DNA from: Hyphomicrobiales bacterium
Lineage (GTDB): Bacteria; Pseudomonadota; Alphaproteobacteria; Rhizobiales; JAJFHR01
Direction of reading: 5' to 3'
Length of the DNA stretch: 15,077 nucleotides
NCBI GenBank assembly: GCA_021775515.1
Contig: JAJFHR010000254.1
Span: 1 to 15,077 of the forward strand
Shown here: positions 7,654-15,077 of the stretch, one piece after another
How the letters are laid out: the number at the start of each line of letters is the position of its first letter
How positions within the stretch are numbered: position 1 is the first letter of the stretch
Translations under genes and position numbers: made by a program
The notes under the pieces: generated by a model
What the model was told of the DNA's origin: nothing
The model's database searches: none
Seen by the model: only the letters and a program-made list of their open reading frames with translations

Positions 7654-7675
7654 GTTTTGACAATATCAGCCGATA

Positions 7676-9301
7676 TTATTTATCAAGCCAAATGTTATCC
7701 AGAGACTGGTTGAGATAGTGGCTTGGAGCAATCTTCCAGCCCTTAACGTATGACCGGTGAGGATTGATCTTGTACCACCACAAAGTTACACCGAGATGAG
7801 CCTGATCGCTGAGAGCGCGAGTTTCATATTCGCGCATATACTTGCGTTGCTCTTCTACGGATTCAGCCCGTGACAGTTTATCATAGATGCCTTCAAGAAC
7901 GGGATCATCATACTGGCCGTAGTTGTTGCCAGCACTTCCCAAGAACTTCGTCACATCGGCAATCGGGTTGATGACGCTCTGGCAGTTGAAGTCGATGGAG
8001 ACATCGAAATTCTTCTTTTTGCGCAGAATGTCATAAAACACCGGGCTGGGATTAACCTGCTGGGTGACGTTCATGCCGACCTTCTTCCACTGGTCGATCA
8101 ACCATGTGCCCACAACCTTGTAAGGCTGATCAACACCACGATTGTTCAACGTGAAAGACATGCCTTCCTGACCTGCTTCTTTCAACAGACGTCTTGCTTC
8201 GGCACGGCTAGCTTTAATGTCCGTACCATAACCTGCAAGTTTAACCAGTTCGTCTTTGTTCGCTGCCAGAGGATGCTGCGGGAACACAACGCCGCCAACA
8301 GTTTTCACGATCGCGATTTTGGAGAGATACTTGGAACCACCCCAACGATCCACCGCCAGTGTCAAAGCTTTGCGGACGCGCACGTCATCAAAAGGTTTTT
8401 TCTTCTGGTTCGGCGTAACCATCAACACACAGTTCCAATCGCTTTCCTGGACGGTAACTTTATCGCCAAGCGCTTTGACAAGGTCATCACGTGCCTTTGG
8501 CGGAAAGCCGCGAAACTCGATGGCGGCACGGTCACCACGAATAGCCTGCAGGCGTAAAGCCATCTTAGGTGCAGATATCGCTTTAAACCCGTCAAGATAA
8601 GGTTGTCCCTTGAAGTGGTAATTTTCGTATTTTTTACCTTCGACAAATGACCCTGGTTGATGCTGAACAAAACGGAATGGACCAGTACCATTGATATTTT
8701 TCCTGTGCCAGGTATAGCCCTTTTCATCCAGATCCTTCTTCGAATAGATGAAGTTAAATGGGGTGGCAACAGCTGGAATGAAGGCGCCTGAGGCAAATTT
8801 CAGTTTAAATTCAACCGTATAATCATCAGTTGCTTCAACCGACTCAACCATTTTAAAGAACGCTTTGCGACTGCTGGCAACTCCTTCCGGTGGAAAAATT
8901 ATTTTCTTGAAAGTCGCCACGACATCCTTTGCCGAAAGCGGCGTGCCGTCGTGAAATTTAATGTCCTTGCGGATCTTAAAGGTAAAGGTCTTGCCGCCAT
9001 CTGCGCCGGCGGGAACATCACCTTCACATACATCACAGACAAAATCTGTTGGCGAGGATGGATTATTGGGGTTTACCCGGATCAGCAGGCTGTAAAATGG
9101 ACGGATAGGATGGACCATTCCAAAGGTCGTTTCCACATGCCCGTCGTATGACGGTATTTTCGATCCCACCACGAAATTGAGAACTCCACCCATCTTCGGT
9201 TTCTCATCCGAGGCAGCCTTCGTCGGCGTCGCCGACATGCCAACGGCCATTACGGTACCTACCGCAAAAGCTGTGGCGTATTTTAAAGCAGCATATTTCA
9301 T
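7676..9301 (-). CDS. ABC transporter periplasmic substrate-binding protein, family 5 (DppA/OppA-like)
   Basis: Periplasmic binding protein that captures substrate for the permeases and ATPases encoded around it. The 541 residues begin with a signal peptide (hydrophobic about 9-23, likely cut after Ala29 in TKA). The mature part opens with GGVLNFVV (38-45). KTFTFKIRKDIKFHDGTPLSAKDV (104-127) is the family 5 signature region, and NGTGPFRF (204-211) and DVRVRKALTLAVDR (306-319) follow. Family members bind peptides, nickel, opines, sugars or other small molecules; the substrate here is unknown. Four cysteines occur, two of them close together as CDVC (89-92), just before the signature, where relatives usually have none as far as I recall. 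The ribosome binding site is strong (GGGAGG eight bases before the ATG). The gene sits between the ATPase pair and the permease pair. Confidence 0.93.
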   Translation of the reverse strand: MKYAALKYATAFAVGTVMAVGMSATPTKAASDEKPKMGGVLNFVVGSKIPSYDGHVETTFGMVHPIRPFYSLLIRVNPNNPSSPTDFVCDVCEGDVPAGADGGKTFTFKIRKDIKFHDGTPLSAKDVVATFKKIIFPPEGVASSRKAFFKMVESVEATDDYTVEFKLKFASGAFIPAVATPFNFIYSKKDLDEKGYTWHRKNINGTGPFRFVQHQPGSFVEGKKYENYHFKGQPYLDGFKAISAPKMALRLQAIRGDRAAIEFRGFPPKARDDLVKALGDKVTVQESDWNCVLMVTPNQKKKPFDDVRVRKALTLAVDRWGGSKYLSKIAIVKTVGGVVFPQHPLAANKDELVKLAGYGTDIKASRAEARRLLKEAGQEGMSFTLNNRGVDQPYKVVGTWLIDQWKKVGMNVTQQVNPSPVFYDILRKKKNFDVSIDFNCQSVINPIADVTKFLGSAGNNYGQYDDPVLEGIYDKLSRAESVEEQRKYMREYETRALSDQAHLGVTLWWYKINPHRSYVKGWKIAPSHYLNQSLDNIWLDK

Positions 9302-9325
9302 TACACTTTCCTCCCAGTTTTACAC

Positions 9326-9346
9326 GAGGATCTTTTTTTAATCCTC
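9326..9346 (-). repeat. Small stem-loop between the OppF-like and binding-protein genes
   Basis: GAGGAT and ATCCTC form a 6-bp stem around a 9-base loop containing a run of seven A on the minus strand. It lies about 25 bases before the binding-protein start and could affect its expression, or could be chance. TGATGCATCA at 9348-9357, a perfect 10-base palindrome, lies beside it. No promoter is evident in this 76-base gap. Confidence 0.25.
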
Positions 9347-9377
9347 TTGATGCATCACGCCTTGGTTTGAGGAGTGA

Positions 9378-10385
9378 TTACACTTCCGAACAGGCCACCC
9401 AGTGGCCTGGTTTTACTTCCCTGAATTCGGGAATTGCTTTCGAACATCCATCAACCGCAGAAATACAGCGCGGATGAAAAACACACCCGCTCGGCGGATT
9501 TATCGGGCTTGGTATTTCGCCTTTCACCACCTGGTGTTTACGCTTATGTTCAATAGTTGGATCGGGTATCGGAACCGCCGACAGCAACGCCTTGGTATAG
9601 GGGTGCATCGGATTATCATATAATTCGTCGCAATCGGCCAATTCGACCATCTTTCCAAGATACATAACAGCGACACGATGGCAAAGATGGCGAACAACGC
9701 TTAGATCATGAGCGATAAACAGATAGGTGAGATTAAATTCATCACGCAAATCTTCCAGCAGGTTGATTACCTGTGCTTGGATTGAAACATCCAGCGCCGA
9801 CACCGCTTCATCGCAGATAATGAACTCAGGCCGAACCGCCAAGGCCCGGGCGATGCCCACACGCTGGCGTTGCCCGCCACTCATTTCATGGGGATATCTA
9901 TCGACAAACTTGGCATTTAACCCGCACACTGAGAGCAGTTCGAGAACCCGTTTATCACGGGTTTGCTGGTCCGGCTCAATATTGTGAACATGCATGGGCT
10001 CGGAGATAATCTCGCCAATCTTCATGCGCGGATTGAGCGAACTATAGGGATCTTGAAAAATAACCTGTATGCGCTGACGCATCGGCAACATTCCAACCCG
10101 GTTCAAATTGCCTAAATTTACGCTGTCATATTCGATATCGCCGGAAGTGGGTTTTTCAAGTTGCAGGATACACCGGCCGGTCGTTGTTTTTCCGCAGCCG
10201 GACTCTCCCACGAGCCCAAGGGTTTCCCCTTTTTTTATATCGAAGCTCACGCCGTCAACAGCTTTCACATGACCTACGACCTGGGGAATAAGCGCACCTT
10301 CGGTTACAGGAAAATGCATTTTGAGGTTTTTCACCCTCACCAAAACATCACTATCCTGACCCTGCGGCATACCTTCTACACTCAT
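9378..10385 (-). CDS. Peptide-type ABC transporter ATP-binding protein, OppF/DppF-like
   Basis: One of the two cytoplasmic ATPases driving the importer. The 335 residues show Walker A GESGCGKT (60-67), Q-loop Gln111 in QDPYSSLNPR, signature MSGGQRQR (168-175), Walker B IICDE with Glu193, D-loop SALD and H-loop His226, so ATP hydrolysis should be intact. The C-terminal oligopeptide/dipeptide transporter region starts near 287 (KGEIPSPINPPSGC) and contains four cysteines, at 301, 307, 314 and 332; this region binds an iron-sulfur cluster in some characterised relatives. KAVDGVSFDI with its preceding N-terminal stretch and the DPYSSLNPR form are typical of the OppF rather than OppD partner. Its ATG overlaps the stop of the upstream ATPase gene by one base (TAATG), a sign of translational coupling. 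Confidence 0.94.
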   Translation of the reverse strand: MSVEGMPQGQDSDVLVRVKNLKMHFPVTEGALIPQVVGHVKAVDGVSFDIKKGETLGLVGESGCGKTTTGRCILQLEKPTSGDIEYDSVNLGNLNRVGMLPMRQRIQVIFQDPYSSLNPRMKIGEIISEPMHVHNIEPDQQTRDKRVLELLSVCGLNAKFVDRYPHEMSGGQRQRVGIARALAVRPEFIICDEAVSALDVSIQAQVINLLEDLRDEFNLTYLFIAHDLSVVRHLCHRVAVMYLGKMVELADCDELYDNPMHPYTKALLSAVPIPDPTIEHKRKHQVVKGEIPSPINPPSGCVFHPRCISAVDGCSKAIPEFREVKPGHWVACSEV

Positions 10386-11380
10386 TACGCTGTCTCCAAG
10401 GCATTCAAAAGCTTTTCATGCTGCCAACAGGCCACAGTATGGCCCTTTTCAATAGTTTCCAAGACCGGCCCGTTCGATGTACATTTATCAATGGCAAAAT
10501 TGCAGCGCGGTCTAAAGGCGCATCCTTTATCCAGCTTCGTCAGATCAGGCGGCTGGCCTTGAACCGGGTCAAGCTTAGCCTTTCGCGGCTGATCCATGCG
10601 AGGAACAGAGCGTAAAAGCGCCAACGTATAGGGGTGGCGCGGATAGTGGTAAACATCTTCCGCTGTACCACTTTCAATAATGCGGCCCGCATACATCACA
10701 TTCACCCGGTCGGCATAACGCGCAACAACACCCAGATTATGGGTGATTACGATCAAAGCCACATCAAGCTCTCTTGTCAGATCTTTCATCAATTCGAGAA
10801 TTTGCGCCTGAATTGTCACGTCAAGAGCGGTAGTTGGCTCATCAGCAATAATGAGTTTGGGGTTACACGACAGGGCCAGCGCAATCATAACGCGCTGCCG
10901 CATTCCGCCGCTCAAATGATGAGGATATTGTTTCAATCGCCTATCTGGATCAGAAATTCCGACTTTCCCGAGCAATTCAACTGCTCGGGCATTAGCTTCT
11001 TCTTTGTTTAAATTAAGATGCTGTTGCAGCGTTTCAGTGATCTGCAGCCCAATTGTCAAAACCGGATTAAGAGATGTCATGGGTTCCTGGAACACCATGG
11101 CTATTTGGCGCCCCCGCACGGTACGCATATCTTCATCACTTAAGGTGGCCAGATCCTGGCCCATGAATTTAATGTGCCCGCCGACAACCCGGCCTGGCGG
11201 ATCGGGAATAAGTCTTAGGATTGACAGTGCGCTAACTGATTTTCCACAACCGGATTCCCCCACAACAGCAACAGTCTCTCCTTCTTCGACATCATAGGTA
11301 ATGCCATCGACGGCCTTGACCACCCCGGCTGATGTGAAAAATTGAGTCTGAAGGTCCTCAACTTCAAGCAACTTCGCCAC
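10385..11380 (-). CDS. Peptide-type ABC transporter ATP-binding protein, OppD/DppD-like
   Basis: First gene of the five-gene importer operon and partner ATPase of the OppF-like protein. The 331 residues carry Walker A GESGCGKS (41-48), Q-loop Gln98 in QEPMTSLNP, signature LSGGMRQR (156-163), Walker B LIIADEP with Glu181, D-loop TALD and H-loop His214. QEPMTSLNP and LSGGMRQRVMIALAL are the usual OppD/DppD wording. The C-terminal oligopeptide-transporter region has cysteines at 287, 293, 300 and 318. The start is GTG at 11380, with GGGGAG ten bases upstream and no in-frame alternative that fits the family N-terminus better. The 256 bases before it contain candidate promoters and separate it from the TRAP genes. 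Confidence 0.94.
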   Translation of the reverse strand: MAKLLEVEDLQTQFFTSAGVVKAVDGITYDVEEGETVAVVGESGCGKSVSALSILRLIPDPPGRVVGGHIKFMGQDLATLSDEDMRTVRGRQIAMVFQEPMTSLNPVLTIGLQITETLQQHLNLNKEEANARAVELLGKVGISDPDRRLKQYPHHLSGGMRQRVMIALALSCNPKLIIADEPTTALDVTIQAQILELMKDLTRELDVALIVITHNLGVVARYADRVNVMYAGRIIESGTAEDVYHYPRHPYTLALLRSVPRMDQPRKAKLDPVQGQPPDLTKLDKGCAFRPRCNFAIDKCTSNGPVLETIEKGHTVACWQHEKLLNALETA

Positions 11381-11429
11381 TAACCAATTACTCCCCTTTT
11401 GACTGTGGTCATCAAACCTTTATTTCAGA

Positions 11430-11492
11430 ATGTTATCTCACTCCCAACGAACCTCAAGATGAAACCATACTTTAGTTTGAATGTAAGAACAA
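11430..11492 (-). promoter_or_regulatory. Candidate tandem promoters of the ABC importer operon
   Basis: On the minus strand TTGAGG (11452-11457) is followed after 16 bases by TAACAT (11430-11435), and further upstream TTGTTC (11487-11492) is followed after 17 bases by TATGGT (11464-11469). Either could start transcription toward the GTG at 11380, with leaders of roughly 45-80 bases. The rest of the 256-base gap (11381-11636) shows no gene and no clear terminator for the TRAP genes. Short motif matches only. Confidence 0.35.
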
Positions 11493-11636
11493 TGTCATTG
11501 AAGTTTAAACTATCCCACCATGCGGATTCTATCATCGCATGAAATCCAGCCCGTGGTGGCTGTAAACATCTGTAATTAAATCGTTTTTCTTGTTAATCTC
11601 ACAAACGCCACGAAACGGCTGTTCGCTATAATAGAA

Positions 11637-14288
11637 CTAGAAATTCAATGAAATGTCTCTTGGCACCGAGTTGCAGCTAGCAATTGACAAGGCTTGTTTT
11701 TTCGGCAATGTGGGTTGCAATCTCAATCCGATCGTATCGCGAATTGCCAGATCATATTCCTTCAAGCCGGGCAATAATTCCTTGCGTGCACGTTGGCGCC
11801 AGGCGACATCCTCACCATACGCCTTGACTGCCTTATCGAGTGATTTTTCAACAATCTCGATTTTCACTTTCTTGCTGGTCAATCCTTTGCGGGCTTTAGA
11901 CAAAAGTCTTTTGATTGTTTTTGTCCCGTCAATTGGCGTCAATAGCTTGGAAACGCTGGCCACAACCTTCGCCGCCTCTTTCGGCTCCATTCCCGCAATC
12001 TTAGATTTCAGTTGTTCAATTTCAGGGCCGAGCTTAACTAGTTTATCACTAGCCTCAACGGCCGCGATTAACGCAAAGATACTTTCGTAGGCCTCATCGG
12101 TTGTACGCTGGTAACGGCGATGAGCAGCTTTTCCGTTTTTGGTTAAAACGGCGAATTTTTTAGTTTCAACTTCCCAATTTTCCGGGATGGACTGCACCAA
12201 CTGCGCGCGGTTTGCTTTAAGGGCAGCAGAATACTCGTCAAGTTCGCTGGTGTTTTGACCATTCGCCTTTTGCCGTGAGGCCTGTGATTCAGCCGACTTC
12301 AGCTCCGCGTCGATTTTGCGAATATCTTTTTGTATCGCTCTAACCTCGCGATGCAAACTGGCATAGGTTTCCTTGGCAGTGGAAATTTCAGCTTCGACTT
12401 TTCTGATGTCCTCACGGCGATCAAATACTGCCAGCGCGCTTACAAAACTCTCGTTTGTATTTGCCTGCATTTTTTTCGGCAGATAACTGAAATCCAGCTT
12501 GCTGGCCGTGGCAATGGCTTGGCGAATTTCTTCGCCGTTCGAGGCAAATTCAGCAAACACATATTCTTCCATGCAGACTTGCAATCGCGGATTAAGCGGA
12601 GGTGGTGCCGTGCTCGACGTCAACGAAATCCGGTTTGGAAGATAGTTCACTAAGGCAGGATAGGCGGCGACAATAAACAGGGCAAATAGTTGCAGCCCGA
12701 TGAACGGGATAACCCCTTTGTACATTTGCACCGTTCGCACGGCAGCCGGAGCTACGCCGCGCAGATAAAACAATGCGAAGCCAAATGGCGGGGTTAGAAA
12801 TGACGTTTGAATGTTCAAACCGATCATAACACCCAACCAGACGGCAGTCACATTTGCCGATGGGTCAAGCAGAAGAATTGGAGCGACAATCGGCACTACC
12901 ACCACGGCGATTTCGATGAAATCAAGGAAGAAGCCCAGAACAAAAATCACCGCCATAACGATAACGAATTGTGTCCAGAAACCGCCAGGCAATCCGGTTA
13001 GAAATTCACGCACCAGTTCTTCGCCGCCAAATGCCCGGAAGGCTGCCGTTAACATGGCGGCACCTAGAAGAATAATGAAAACAAGAGACGTGGTCTTGGC
13101 GGTATCAATCATAACCCCGCGCAAGGTATCTTCAATCTTGAAGACCCGCCATCCGCTCCAGACAATCGACGTCAGGAAAAAGGCGACAGCAATGGCCGCT
13201 AGCACAATGCCGATCACATCGTCTGTACTTTTGATATTCTTGATGTTGGTCGAATAATTGGAGACAACAATAGCTATCGCCACAACTGACACTAACGCCA
13301 TCAAGGCCGGATAAAAAGCGCTCCTTTGACCCTGCATCAAGCGATATCCGGCCATCATGGTCGACCCGATTGCGCCAATCGCACCGGCCTGGTTGACGGT
13401 AGCAATACCTGTAATAATCGAGCCCAAAACTATAAAGATCAAGGCTAGGGGCGGCACCAGTGTCACCAACACCTTGGATAAGAATTTTTTGTCAAATTTT
13501 CCTTCAAACGGAATGGGTGGAGCAAGTTTTGGGCGTATGACCGCTGTTATCAGGATAAAAACCATATACAAGCCCACCAGCACAAGGCCGGGAACAAACG
13601 CACCAAGGAACATATCACCGGCGCTCGTGGAGGCGACGCCAAATTCTGACGGCATGGAAAATTGCCCAGTACTTGCCTTGAACAACGCCTTGCGCGCCGT
13701 GCTGGCCTGATCAACAGCACTTGCCAATTGGTCAGCCAGAATAATCAACACAATAGAAGGTGGAATGATCTGTCCAAGTGTTCCTGAAGCAGCAATCGTG
13801 CCCGTCGCCAGGGCATTGGAATAATTATTGCGCATCATGGCAGGCAGGGAAATCAGCCCCATAGCCACAACGGTTGCACCAACAATGCCGGTAGTCGCTG
13901 CCAGCAAGGCACCGACAAAAACAACCGAAATTCCCAGACCGCCCGGGACCGGTCCAAACAACTGAGCCATCGTGATCAGCAGATCTTCGGCAATTTTGGA
14001 CCGCTGAAGCATGATCCCCATGAAAATAAATAACGGGATTGCTATTAGCGTGTCACGTTCGACTTCCCAATAAACGCCCCTGAAATTTGTCACACCTGCG
14101 CGCAACCATTGGATCGGTCCACCCTGGGCAAAATAGGCGCTTGCATCCCCGGCAAATAAATATCCCGTCGCCGCTGCAAGAGTAATGGTTAGAATGGCGG
14201 AACCGGGCAGTGCAAACGCAACGGGAAACCCCGAGGCCAAAGCCGACGCCATGATAATGACCAATATGGCTAGAAAGACCAGTTCCAT
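11637..14288 (-). CDS. TRAP transporter large permease (DctM-like), long form with C-terminal coiled-coil extension
   Basis: Large membrane subunit of a tripartite ATP-independent periplasmic transporter, which uses ion gradients to import substrates (often organic acids) delivered by a periplasmic binding protein. DctM features are the N-terminal MELVFLAILVIIMASAL, ATTGIVGATVVAMG (131-144), SGTLGQIIPPSIVLIILAD (168-186), FFLDFIEIAVVVVPIVAP (453-470) and NIQTSFLTPPFGFALFYLRG (492-511). The protein has 883 residues against about 430 for standard DctM. The surplus is a polar insertion at about 187-225, an insertion with two extra hydrophobic stretches at about 318-380, and a tail from about 550: a Pro-rich linker (556-570) then about 310 charged residues with a likely coiled coil at 622-675. 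No stop or frameshift interrupts the frame. The start at 14288 fits the family, although AGAGG lies 13 bases away. The small subunit gene ends 21 bases upstream. Confidence 0.9.
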   Translation of the reverse strand: MELVFLAILVIIMASALASGFPVAFALPGSAILTITLAAATGYLFAGDASAYFAQGGPIQWLRAGVTNFRGVYWEVERDTLIAIPLFIFMGIMLQRSKIAEDLLITMAQLFGPVPGGLGISVVFVGALLAATTGIVGATVVAMGLISLPAMMRNNYSNALATGTIAASGTLGQIIPPSIVLIILADQLASAVDQASTARKALFKASTGQFSMPSEFGVASTSAGDMFLGAFVPGLVLVGLYMVFILITAVIRPKLAPPIPFEGKFDKKFLSKVLVTLVPPLALIFIVLGSIITGIATVNQAGAIGAIGSTMMAGYRLMQGQRSAFYPALMALVSVVAIAIVVSNYSTNIKNIKSTDDVIGIVLAAIAVAFFLTSIVWSGWRVFKIEDTLRGVMIDTAKTTSLVFIILLGAAMLTAAFRAFGGEELVREFLTGLPGGFWTQFVIVMAVIFVLGFFLDFIEIAVVVVPIVAPILLLDPSANVTAVWLGVMIGLNIQTSFLTPPFGFALFYLRGVAPAAVRTVQMYKGVIPFIGLQLFALFIVAAYPALVNYLPNRISLTSSTAPPPLNPRLQVCMEEYVFAEFASNGEEIRQAIATASKLDFSYLPKKMQANTNESFVSALAVFDRREDIRKVEAEISTAKETYASLHREVRAIQKDIRKIDAELKSAESQASRQKANGQNTSELDEYSAALKANRAQLVQSIPENWEVETKKFAVLTKNGKAAHRRYQRTTDEAYESIFALIAAVEASDKLVKLGPEIEQLKSKIAGMEPKEAAKVVASVSKLLTPIDGTKTIKRLLSKARKGLTSKKVKIEIVEKSLDKAVKAYGEDVAWRQRARKELLPGLKEYDLAIRDTIGLRLQPTLPKKQALSIASCNSVPRDISLNF

Positions 14289-14309
14289 AGTAGAGAGATC
14301 GCCTCTTTG

Positions 14310-15029
14310 TTAGTGTATAACCGCGCCATCCAAATGCCGACCGCCGGGTTCATTTTGAATATCCGCGACGCTCTCCAGAAGGTAGCTGGAAAATTGAATC
14401 ATCATTGAAATGGCAAATATCGCCAAAAAACCCGCCATCAGATATTTCACGTACATACCGAAGCCGGACTGAGATACTTCAATAATAAGCAGTGGCGCGT
14501 TGATAATGTTGGCCTCGCCCCACAGGCCCATAATCAAAATCACCCAGCATAAGCTCATCCCAAGCAAAATGGAGCCGATGGCATTCACCTTTCCTCGAGT
14601 TTTTTGAGGAAAACCTGCGTACAGAACATCAACGCGCACGTGGCCTTCTTCAATCAGCGTGTGGGCGCTGGCAAACAGAAATAAAGCCGCATACCAAAAC
14701 CGCACCAAATCCCCCATGAACGCCTGCTCATACGAAAAGATAAAGCGGGTAATCACAATCATAAATTCAGCCAGAACAACAAGAAGAGCCAACCAAGTAA
14801 AACCGAGGCTGCGGCTAAAGAATGCAATGACGATGGAAAGCGCTATAAGTGGAAAATGAACATATGGCGCCCGAAATTTGGAGCGCCCCAATGAAGTCGT
14901 GAGTTCATCGCCAACGACGGATGCGAGTAAATTTTCAACGCGCAAAAATGATATCGTTGCATCCGCCAGCCCAACCAGCAAGACAAACCAGAAAGCTGCC
15001 CGAATGATATAAGCAGAAATATCAGTCAT
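14310..15029 (-). CDS. TRAP transporter small permease (DctQ-like), long form
   Basis: Small membrane subunit that assembles with the DctM-like protein. The 239 residues show about six hydrophobic stretches (near 8-28, 57-71, 78-98, 108-127, 150-171, 193-218) and the DctQ hallmark HTLIEEGHVRVDVLY (123-137). Usual DctQ proteins have about 160-180 residues and four helices; the surplus lies mainly before residue 75 and in the region up to 110, matching the enlarged partner. The start chosen is the only ATG in frame near the edge. No strong ribosome binding site is close by (GAGG about 17 bases away), and the frame stays open to the window edge, so a longer N-terminus starting outside cannot be excluded. 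The TRAP binding-protein gene is not seen and may lie upstream, beyond 15077. Confidence 0.88.
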   Translation of the reverse strand: MTDISAYIIRAAFWFVLLVGLADATISFLRVENLLASVVGDELTTSLGRSKFRAPYVHFPLIALSIVIAFFSRSLGFTWLALLVVLAEFMIVITRFIFSYEQAFMGDLVRFWYAALFLFASAHTLIEEGHVRVDVLYAGFPQKTRGKVNAIGSILLGMSLCWVILIMGLWGEANIINAPLLIIEVSQSGFGMYVKYLMAGFLAIFAISMMIQFSSYLLESVADIQNEPGGRHLDGAVIH

Positions 15030-15077
15030 CGTCTGACTGTCTTGCCTCAGGGTTCGGGATTTTTTCTTCAGGACATA

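Noticed and set aside
7614..7660. The large stem-loop read as a plus-strand terminator (followed by GTTTTGA)
   Set aside because: No plus-strand gene lies upstream within several kilobases, and only four T follow; its position after the binding-protein gene explains it better.
11540..11570. CAGCC/GGCTG hairpin as a terminator for the TRAP genes
   Set aside because: Only five base pairs and no T-run follows on the minus strand.
11637..12572. A separate gene starting at an internal Met (residue 573) of the TRAP large permease
   Set aside because: No ribosome binding site was evident and the frame is continuous with the permease; a fused tail is the simpler reading, though an internal start is not strictly excluded.
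12811..13257. A 148-codon plus-strand frame inside the TRAP large permease gene (with similar ones at 11653-12090 and 13357-13710)
   Set aside because: Antisense shadows of the long DctM-type gene: Thr/Ser/Lys/Arg-rich and lacking a family pattern or a ribosome binding site.

Overview
The window looks like ordinary chromosome from a Gram-negative bacterium, most likely an alphaproteobacterium and perhaps a marine one. The grounds are the outer-membrane lipoprotein, the periplasmic binding-protein transport systems, a long-form TRAP transporter next to a peptide-type ABC transporter, and moderate base composition. The lineage is an inference from gene content; there is no rRNA or tRNA gene to confirm it. 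I see no insertion sequence, phage gene, CRISPR array, tRNA or toxin-antitoxin pair.

Left part (1-2670), all genes on the minus strand: the first 177 codons of the molybdate permease ModB, cut by the window edge; an OmpA-domain lipoprotein with a clear intrinsic terminator behind it; a 339-base gap holding an inverted repeat; and an FMN nitroreductase. The nitroreductase diverges from the only plus-strand gene, and its candidate promoter overlaps a small palindrome.

Middle (2677-5691, plus strand): one 1004-residue membrane-bound GGDEF-EAL protein with an N-terminal multi-helix sensor and two PAS domains. Both catalytic domains and the inhibitory site look intact, so it probably makes and/or degrades cyclic di-GMP. 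It converges on the transport genes with only 31 bases between stop codons.

Right part (5723-15029, minus strand): two transport systems reading toward the left. First come the small and large TRAP permease subunits. After a 256-base gap with candidate promoters comes a complete five-gene peptide/nickel-type ABC importer in the order ATPase (OppD-like), ATPase (OppF-like), binding protein, permease (OppB/DppB-like), permease (OppC/DppC-like). The two ATPase genes overlap by one base (TAATG). The binding-protein gene has a strong ribosome binding site and is followed by a 13-bp stem-loop, an arrangement that would favour excess binding protein over permease. The TRAP binding protein is not in the window and may lie beyond position 15077.

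The most unusual item is the large TRAP permease. It has 883 residues instead of about 430, with two internal insertions and a roughly 330-residue charged, partly coiled-coil C-terminal extension of unknown function. I do not see a previously undescribed multi-gene system here.
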